Positions 35,078 through 40,022 of a DNA stretch of 40,022 nt are shown piece after piece. The DNA comes from Pseudoprimorskyibacter sp. (lineage in GTDB: Bacteria > Pseudomonadota > Alphaproteobacteria > Rhodobacterales > Rhodobacteraceae), in NCBI GenBank assembly GCA_029251265.1, contig JAQXDR010000062.1, positions 1 to 40,022 on the forward strand, in the 5' to 3' direction. Both the position numbers and the translations under genes were made by a program. The notes beneath the pieces are model-generated. The model worked only from the letters and a program-made list of their open reading frames with translations. It ran no database searches and was not told the DNA's origin. The stretch's first letter is position 1, and every line of letters starts with the position of its first letter.

Positions 35078-35311
35078 TACGGTACTCTTGTGGTGCACGA
35101 AAAGATCCGGACATCTGCGATAAATACGTTGCAATGGCCACGCTCGAGGTGGTCGCACACGTACACGTCTCTTAAGGGGCGCCAAAATTCGCTAACCGGT
35201 AGCTTTTTCAGGCAATGACATTTTGGGGTGATCACTATCACACCAATCGAATGGCCCGCACAACTCAGGTACCTGAAAGACTGATAACGTATATCAACAG
35301 AGAGGAACATC
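35078..35311. other. Unusual 234-base gap between coxS and coxL
   Basis: coxS and coxL are normally adjacent or overlapping. Here the gap holds no convincing reading frame and no clear terminator; I see no insertion-sequence signature or target duplication. It may contain an extra promoter or represent a small insertion. Confidence 0.5.
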
Positions 35312-37675
35312 ATGCCCAAGGATAATGGCATCGGCGCCAGCCTGAAGCGGCGCGAAGACGTCCGCTTTTTGACGGGAACTGGTAACTACACAGACGACAT
35401 TTCAGTACATCGCCAGCTTTATGTACACTTCTTGCGCTCTGACGTGGCGAATGGAACGATCAATGGGATAGACACCGCTGCTGCGTCGGCGATGTCCGGC
35501 GTGGTCCGGATCTTTACGGGCGCAGACTTTGAAGGAGTTGGGTCTATCCCCTGCGGTTGGCAGGTCACGGATCGTCACGGCGAAGTCATGAAAGAGCCTG
35601 CACATCCGGTGCTAGCACAGGGCAAAGTGCGCCATGTCGGCGACCCAATCGCTGCAGTTGTCGCAAACAGCCTTGAGGAGGCGCGCAATGCGGCCGAGGC
35701 GATCGACCTTGATATTCATGAATTGCCAGCGGCTGTGGATATGCGCAAAGCGTTGGAAGAGGGCGCCCCCCTCGTGCACGACGAGCTTGGCGATAATCTT
35801 TGCTACGACTGGGGCTTTGTCGAGGAAAACCGCGAAGCCGTGGATGAGGCAATCAAAAACGCCGCCCATGTCACAACGCTGGAGCTGGTGAATAACCGGC
35901 TGGTTGCTAACCCCATGGAACCACGCGTGGCGGTGGGTGATTTTAACCGGGCAACCGGGGATAGCACGCTGTACACCACGTCTCAGAATCCGCATGTCAT
36001 TCGTCTGTTGATGGGGGCATTTGTTCTGGGCATTCCCGAACATAAGCTCCGGGTTGTTGCACCTGACGTGGGCGGTGGTTTTGGCACCAAAATATTCCAT
36101 TACGCAGAAGAGGCGTTCTGTACTTTCGCTGCCAAAGCGTTGAACCGTCCGGTCAAATGGACCGCAAGCCGTTCAGAGGCATTCATGTCCGACGCGCATG
36201 GACGCGATCATGTGACCAAGATAGAATTGGCTTTGGATGCGGATAACAACTTTGTTGCACTGCGGACCGCGACCCTTGCAAATATGGGGGCTTATTTGTC
36301 CACTTTTGCACCTTCGGTTCCGACATGGCTGCATGGAACATTGATGGCGGGAAATTACAAAACTCCGCTGATCTATGTGAATGTTAAGGCTGTCTTTACC
36401 AACACTGTGCCAGTGGACGCCTATCGTGGGGCCGGCCGGCCCGAAGCGACCTATCAGCTTGAACGCGTTGTAGACAAAGCCGCAAGAGAGTTGGGTGTAG
36501 ATCCGGTTGCGTTGCGACGTCAGAACTTTATCACTGAGTTCCCATATGCAACGCCTGTTGCGGTTGAATATGACACAGGTGATTACAACGCGACCATGGA
36601 TACGCTGGAGACCATGATTGACCGTGATGGCTTTGCCGCGCGACGTGCAGCGTCGGAAGCGAAAGGCAAACTGCGTGGCCTTGGCATCAACTGCTATATT
36701 GAAGCCTGCGGGATTGCACCATCGAACCTTGTCGGGCAGCTTGGTGCACGCGCTGGTTTGTACGAATCTGCAACGGTTCGTGTAAACGCAACCGGGGGCT
36801 TGGTCGTTATGACAGGCAGCCACAGTCATGGGCAGGGGCATGAAACAGTGTTCCCGCAGGTCATCGCCGAAATGATCGGTTTAGATGAGAGCATGGTTGA
36901 GATCGTTCATGGAGATACAGCAAACTCTCCGATGGGGATGGGCACCTACGGGTCACGTTCCTTGGCTGTTGGTGGATCAGCGATGGTGCGCGCGACCGAA
37001 AAGATCATCAACAAGACCAAAAAAATCGCCGCCCATCTGATGGAAGCCGCCGAGGCGGACATTGAATTGAAAGACGGTCAGTTTAGTGTCGCTGGGACGG
37101 ATAAATCGGTTGCATGGGGGGACGTGTGTCTTGCTGCTTATGTTCCGCACAACTATCCACTAGAGGATATCGAACCAGGCTTGGAGGAAACCGCGTTCTA
37201 CGATCCGTCCAACTTTACTTATCCTGCAGGCGCGTATTCCTGTGAGGTTGAGGTCGATCCTGAAACTGGTAAGGTCACAATCGAAAGCTTTGCTGCGGCT
37301 GATGACTTTGGCAACGTGGTGAATCCGATGATTGTCGAGGGCCAGGTTCATGGTGGTCTGGGGCAGGGGATCGGGCAAGCTTTGCTTGAAAACTGCGCCT
37401 ACGACGAGAATGGCCAACTCTTGAGTGCCTCCTACATGGATTACGCCATGCCGCGCGCAAGTGATTTGCCGCTTTTCAAAGTAGATCACAGCAACGGCAC
37501 ACCGTGCACGCACAACCCACTTGGGGTCAAAGGCTGCGGTGAAGCAGGGGCAATCGGTTCGCCACCTGCTGTTGTGAATGCCGTTGTGGATGCGCTGCAA
37601 TCAGCGGGCAAGAATGTGCTTCATATTGATATGCCATTGACGCCGGCGCGTGTTTGGGACGCCATGAACGGGTAA
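35312..37675 (+). CDS. coxL: Molybdenum hydroxylase large subunit, form II CoxL
   Basis: The 787-residue protein binds the molybdopterin cytosine dinucleotide cofactor. Motifs include GGGFGTK near residues 254-260, the active-site loop AYRGAGR at 370-376, [10 protein letters not shown] near 507, and the C-terminal [17 protein letters not shown] with the catalytic Glu. AYRGAGR marks form II (BMS-type) enzymes; authentic aerobic CO dehydrogenases (form I) have AYxCSFR. CO oxidation is therefore uncertain and the true substrate may be another small aldehyde or heterocycle. GAGAGGAAC precedes ATG 35312. It is 113 bases upstream of coxM, with a hairpin doublet between. The protein appears intact. 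Confidence 0.95.
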   Translation: MPKDNGIGASLKRREDVRFLTGTGNYTDDISVHRQLYVHFLRSDVANGTINGIDTAAASAMSGVVRIFTGADFEGVGSIPCGWQVTDRHGEVMKEPAHPVLAQGKVRHVGDPIAAVVANSLEEARNAAEAIDLDIHELPAAVDMRKALEEGAPLVHDELGDNLCYDWGFVEENREAVDEAIKNAAHVTTLELVNNRLVANPMEPRVAVGDFNRATGDSTLYTTSQNPHVIRLLMGAFVLGIPEHKLRVVAPDVGGGFGTKIFHYAEEAFCTFAAKALNRPVKWTASRSEAFMSDAHGRDHVTKIELALDADNNFVALRTATLANMGAYLSTFAPSVPTWLHGTLMAGNYKTPLIYVNVKAVFTNTVPVDAYRGAGRPEATYQLERVVDKAARELGVDPVALRRQNFITEFPYATPVAVEYDTGDYNATMDTLETMIDRDGFAARRAASEAKGKLRGLGINCYIEACGIAPSNLVGQLGARAGLYESATVRVNATGGLVVMTGSHSHGQGHETVFPQVIAEMIGLDESMVEIVHGDTANSPMGMGTYGSRSLAVGGSAMVRATEKIINKTKKIAAHLMEAAEADIELKDGQFSVAGTDKSVAWGDVCLAAYVPHNYPLEDIEPGLEETAFYDPSNFTYPAGAYSCEVEVDPETGKVTIESFAAADDFGNVVNPMIVEGQVHGGLGQGIGQALLENCAYDENGQLLSASYMDYAMPRASDLPLFKVDHSNGTPCTHNPLGVKGCGEAGAIGSPPAVVNAVVDALQSAGKNVLHIDMPLTPARVWDAMNG

Positions 37676-37688
37676 CAACAGGGACTAC

Positions 37689-37726
37689 GGGGGGCACTTG
37701 CCCCCCACGCCTGCAGCCAACAGGCG
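37689..37726. repeat. REP-like hairpin doublet between coxL and coxM
   Basis: Two hairpins follow each other: 37689-37706 pairs ggggggca with tgcccccc, and 37708-37726 pairs cgcctg with caggcg around a 7-base loop. The trailing segment taaaagatatttttgcc resembles the tail of a palindromic intergenic repeat common in Rhodobacteraceae genomes (G-run/C-run hairpin followed by GATATTTTT). That resemblance is from memory of the group and not from a search. It may modulate the coxL to coxM ratio or stabilise the mRNA. Confidence 0.65.
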
Positions 37727-37788
37727 ACCCTAAAAGATATTTTTGCCAAACGACGCTTAAGACGGCTTTTGGCAGTGGAGGACAAGAT

Positions 37789-38577
37789 ATGTACGCTTTT
37801 GATTTGGAACGGCCTGCAACAGTAGCAGATGCTGTCACAGCTTTAGGGGCTGACGAGGCGCAAGCTTTAGGTGGTGGGCAGACTTTGATCCCAACACTAA
37901 AGCAGCGCCTGGCAAGCCCTTCGGTTCTTGTGAGCCTTAGTGGCATCGCCGAGATGACAGGAATTTGCACGCGTGATGATGGGTCACTGGCTATTGGCGG
38001 CGGAACAACGCATGCTGCCGTAGCCGTAGGCGCAGATGTTTTCCCTGGGCTTGCTGGACTTGCGGCCGGGATTGGGGATCCTGCAGTCCGAAATCGTGGA
38101 ACTGTCGGAGGATCTTTGGCAAACAATGACCCATCGGCATGTTATCCTGCCGGGGCGTTGGCGTCTGGCGCGACCATCGTCACCAACGCACGCGAAATTC
38201 CAGCTGATGATTATTTTCAGGGTTTGTTTACCACGGCTTTGGAGGAAGGTGAGGTGGTTACTGAAGTCCGCTTTCCAGTGCCAGAGGCTTCGGCATACAT
38301 GAAGTTCGAACAACCCGCATCAAGGTTCGCTTTAGTTGGCGTTTTTGTCGCCAAGCATGCTGACGGCGTCCGGGTTGCTGTTACCGGCGCATCGGAAAAT
38401 GGGGTTTTTCGTTGGTCCGAGGCAGAAGCAGCCTTGAACGACAGCTTCACTGCAGATGCTTTGAACGGTCTAAGTTTACCTGCTGAAGGCATGATTAACG
38501 ATTTGCATGGTTCTGATGCTTATCGCGCACATATTACGGCTGTTATGACCAAGCGCGCCGTGACAGCCGCCTGCTAA
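37789..38577 (+). CDS. coxM: Molybdenum hydroxylase medium subunit (FAD-binding), CoxM
   Basis: The 262-residue subunit binds FAD and passes electrons to the quinone pool. Motifs are MYAFDLERPATVADAV at the start, the FAD-binding ALGGGQTLIPTLKQR near residues 27-40 and the second flavin motif TVGGSLANNDPSACYPA near 105-121. ATG 37789 has GTGGAGGA ahead of it and gives the family N-terminus; an in-frame ATG at 37654 would start inside coxL and across the hairpin doublet and is rejected. The order S-L-M confirms a form II operon. No accessory genes coxD, coxE or coxF follow within the window. Confidence 0.94.
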   Translation: MYAFDLERPATVADAVTALGADEAQALGGGQTLIPTLKQRLASPSVLVSLSGIAEMTGICTRDDGSLAIGGGTTHAAVAVGADVFPGLAGLAAGIGDPAVRNRGTVGGSLANNDPSACYPAGALASGATIVTNAREIPADDYFQGLFTTALEEGEVVTEVRFPVPEASAYMKFEQPASRFALVGVFVAKHADGVRVAVTGASENGVFRWSEAEAALNDSFTADALNGLSLPAEGMINDLHGSDAYRAHITAVMTKRAVTAAC

Positions 38578-38590
38578 GGCAAATACAAGA

Positions 38591-38621
38591 CCGTCCTCCA
38601 ATTTTAGGAATTGGGGGACGG
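38591..38621. terminator. Inverted repeat after coxM, probable terminator
   Basis: A 13-bp stem with one mismatch (arms ccgtcctccaatt and aattgggggacgg, 5-base loop) lies 13 bases after the coxM stop. There is no T-tract after it, so factor-dependent termination or mRNA 3'-end protection is as likely as intrinsic termination. Confidence 0.55.
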
Positions 38622-38959
38622 ATAGCCTAAGTTCCAAATATGGCACTGAATGAGTGTTCGCTAATCCACGTGCGTGCTTGGATTTGATAGGGTTGATGTT
38701 GATGGTTCTTGCAGACGTCGGCATTGCCCCATTGAAATAGCGTTTTGGACCGGTGCCTCTATAAGGTCCTTTGCCAGATAGCCTAGGCCAATGGCGTTGA
38801 TCGCGGAGGATCGCACTGGGCAGGCAAAGCCGACCGTGATCCCGAATGCGCACGGCGTGACACCTGCGCCGATTACGAACCAGTGGATTGATGCTTCATC
38901 GGCTCTCGTGACAGCACTTTCAGGTCGCCGGCTGCGACGTGCCGAAGTAGCCCGGCACC
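38622..38959. other. Non-coding stretch between coxM and the IS6 remnant
   Basis: Only short unrecognised frames occur here. One of 61 residues at 38791-38976 (ITNQWIDASSALVTALSGRRLRR...) runs into the transposase start and may be a gene fragment cut off by the insertion. I could not find a clear inverted-repeat end of the IS element. Confidence 0.4.
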
Positions 38960-39670
38960 ATGTTGAATGTTTCTGATCCTACTCGTCTCAAAGGTTGCCG
39001 CTTTCCGCGCTTAGGCATCAGCTATGAGGTCTGGGCGTACCACCGCTTTGCTCTGAGCCTTCGTGATGTTAAAGATCTGCTGGCAGCGTGGGGCCTCTCG
39101 GTTTCCTATGAAACCGTTAGGGTCTGGGTAGCACGTTTCGGTGTCCAATTTGCTGCAAAGGTTCGACAGGATCGTCCAAGCTCGGCCGACAAATGGCACC
39201 TCGATGAGGTTATGGTCCCAATCAAAGGGTGCAGACACTGGCTTTGGCGAATGGTCGATGCCAACAGCGTCGTCTTGGACATTTTGGTACAGTCCCGCCG
39301 CAACAAGCTGGCGGCGGTGCGCTTTTTCAGTAAACGTTTTAAGGCCTTGGGCCAACCGCGTGTGATTACCACAGACAAGTTGCGATCGTACGGTGCTGCC
39401 AAGGCGGACCTGGCTCCTGGGATCGAGCATCGCCAGCACAAAGGACTGAGCAATCGAGCCGAGGCCTCACACCGACATACCCGGCGGTGAAAGAAAGTAA
39501 TGGGGCGTTTCAAGTCACCAGGCCAAGTGCAAGGGTTCTTATCGGTCCACGATCAAACTGCTGTTCTGTCTCGCCCCAAACGCTATCTTCTCTCAGCCCT
39601 TTCCTATCGCCACGCCAGAGCCGATGCCTTCGCGCTTTGGACAGAATATGAACGCGAGCTTCACGCATAG
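38960..39670 (+). pseudogene. IS6-family transposase interrupted by an in-frame stop
   Basis: The reading frame encodes a typical IS6/IS26-like DDE transposase: RFALSLRDVKDLL and SYETVRVWVARFG (helix-turn-helix), then the catalytic Asp 82 (WHLDEV), Asp 139 (TTDKLRSY) and Glu 168 (NRAEASH). After HTRR at residue 176 a TGA stop (39488-39490) occurs where family members continue with Arg, consistent with a CGA to TGA change. In the same frame the conserved tail then continues (VMGRFKSPGQVQGFLSVHDQ ... YRHARADAF) to TAG at 39668-39670, giving the expected total of about 236 codons. The element is therefore recently inactivated, without frameshift. Flanking inverted repeats were not clearly recognised. 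Confidence 0.88.
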
Positions 39671-40022
39671 AACTGACGAACAGCTTCGAACTCATGGGCC
39701 GTAGCTACAACCTGACAAAGCCCGCCTGTGAGCTGCTAGAGGCTGGCTGCGAAGACGATCTGATTGCCGCTGTAACAGTGCAAAGCCCGGCTATGGTTTT
39801 GCACTGCACAAAGAAGGTTCGACTGAAATTCAGGGCGGTTCAAGCACAGCAAAAGCGAACAGAACAAAAACAGAATGTTTGGACGGTTGAGGGGCGTTTA
39901 GAGCGCACCCTATAAGCCATTGATTTTATTGAAGGCGAGTGCCAGACACGAAAAATTAATTCCATGTAGATATGCCGTTACTTGCGAGACATTTCCTTTA
40001 ACCTCCCAGATTTGGGAAGAAG
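39671..40022. other. Terminal stretch without a recognised gene
   Basis: A frame of 73 residues at 39694-39915 (MGRSYNLTKPACELL..., Gln/Lys/Arg-rich C-terminal part) is open but matches nothing I know, and its start lies only 24 bases after the transposase tail. It may be a remnant or chance. No IS end could be identified here. Confidence 0.35.

Noticed and set aside
35312-37675. Annotation of CoxL as a form I (true) CO dehydrogenase
   Set aside because: The active-site loop is AYRGAGR, and the gene order S-L-M is that of form II.
37654-37788. Upstream extension of coxM starting inside coxL
   Set aside because: It reads across the hairpin doublet and adds 45 residues unlike the family; ATG 37789 has a strong Shine-Dalgarno and the correct N-terminus.
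1-40022. CRISPR arrays, tRNA and rRNA genes
   Set aside because: No regularly spaced direct repeats and no recognisable tRNA or rRNA sequence were seen on reading; no search tool was available.

Overview
The window looks like chromosomal DNA of a marine alphaproteobacterium of the Roseobacter group (Rhodobacteraceae). The basis is the gene content (fused carnitine dehydrogenase/thioesterase, BKACE, soxBDAG, form II cox genes, many SnoaL-like proteins), the moderate G+C with alphaproteobacterial codon use, an alphaproteobacterial-type SOS box (GTTC-N7-GTTC) before uvrA, and a REP-like hairpin doublet. The species cannot be named from the sequence.

Layout. (1) 1-3329: an inverted-repeat doublet, then a three-gene carnitine-degradation operon (BKACE, SDR, carnitine dehydrogenase fused to a thioesterase). 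(2) 3425-6366: uvrA with its SOS box. (3) 6407-9459, minus strand: three valine-catabolism genes (isobutyryl-CoA dehydrogenase, 3-hydroxyisobutyryl-CoA hydrolase, 3-hydroxyisobutyrate dehydrogenase). (4) 9699-14682: soxBDAG, a complete heterotetrameric sarcosine oxidase. (5) 14743-31712: the most unusual part. It holds five SnoaL/NTF2-like proteins (nine domains), a complete sugar-type ABC importer, a HisD-family dehydrogenase, an SDR, a LacI regulator, a cupin, a membrane protein, a stand-alone MetE-type methyltransferase domain and an alpha/beta hydrolase. Most of 18329-27573 is a chain of start/stop overlaps that also contains three small ORFs of unknown function. A LacI-type palindrome lies in the divergent promoter region at 15777-15790. 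(6) 31830-32882: a D-2-hydroxyacid dehydrogenase, followed by about 1.16 kb without a convincing gene. (7) 34040-38577: coxG-coxS-coxL-coxM, a form II (AYRGAGR) molybdenum hydroxylase. (8) 38581 to the end: non-coding DNA and an IS6-family transposase broken by one in-frame stop.

How the genes may work together. Carnitine would be converted to glycine betaine. Glycine betaine is demethylated in roseobacters via dimethylglycine to sarcosine, the classical substrate of SoxBDAG, although no demethylation genes are visible here. The ABC/SnoaL/HisD/SDR/LacI block reads as one substrate-inducible uptake and catabolic system for a small organic compound. The MetE-like protein next to a THF-dependent oxidase hints at methyl or one-carbon removal. 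The substrate cannot be read from the sequence, and I do not recognise a characterised pathway with this combination of genes.
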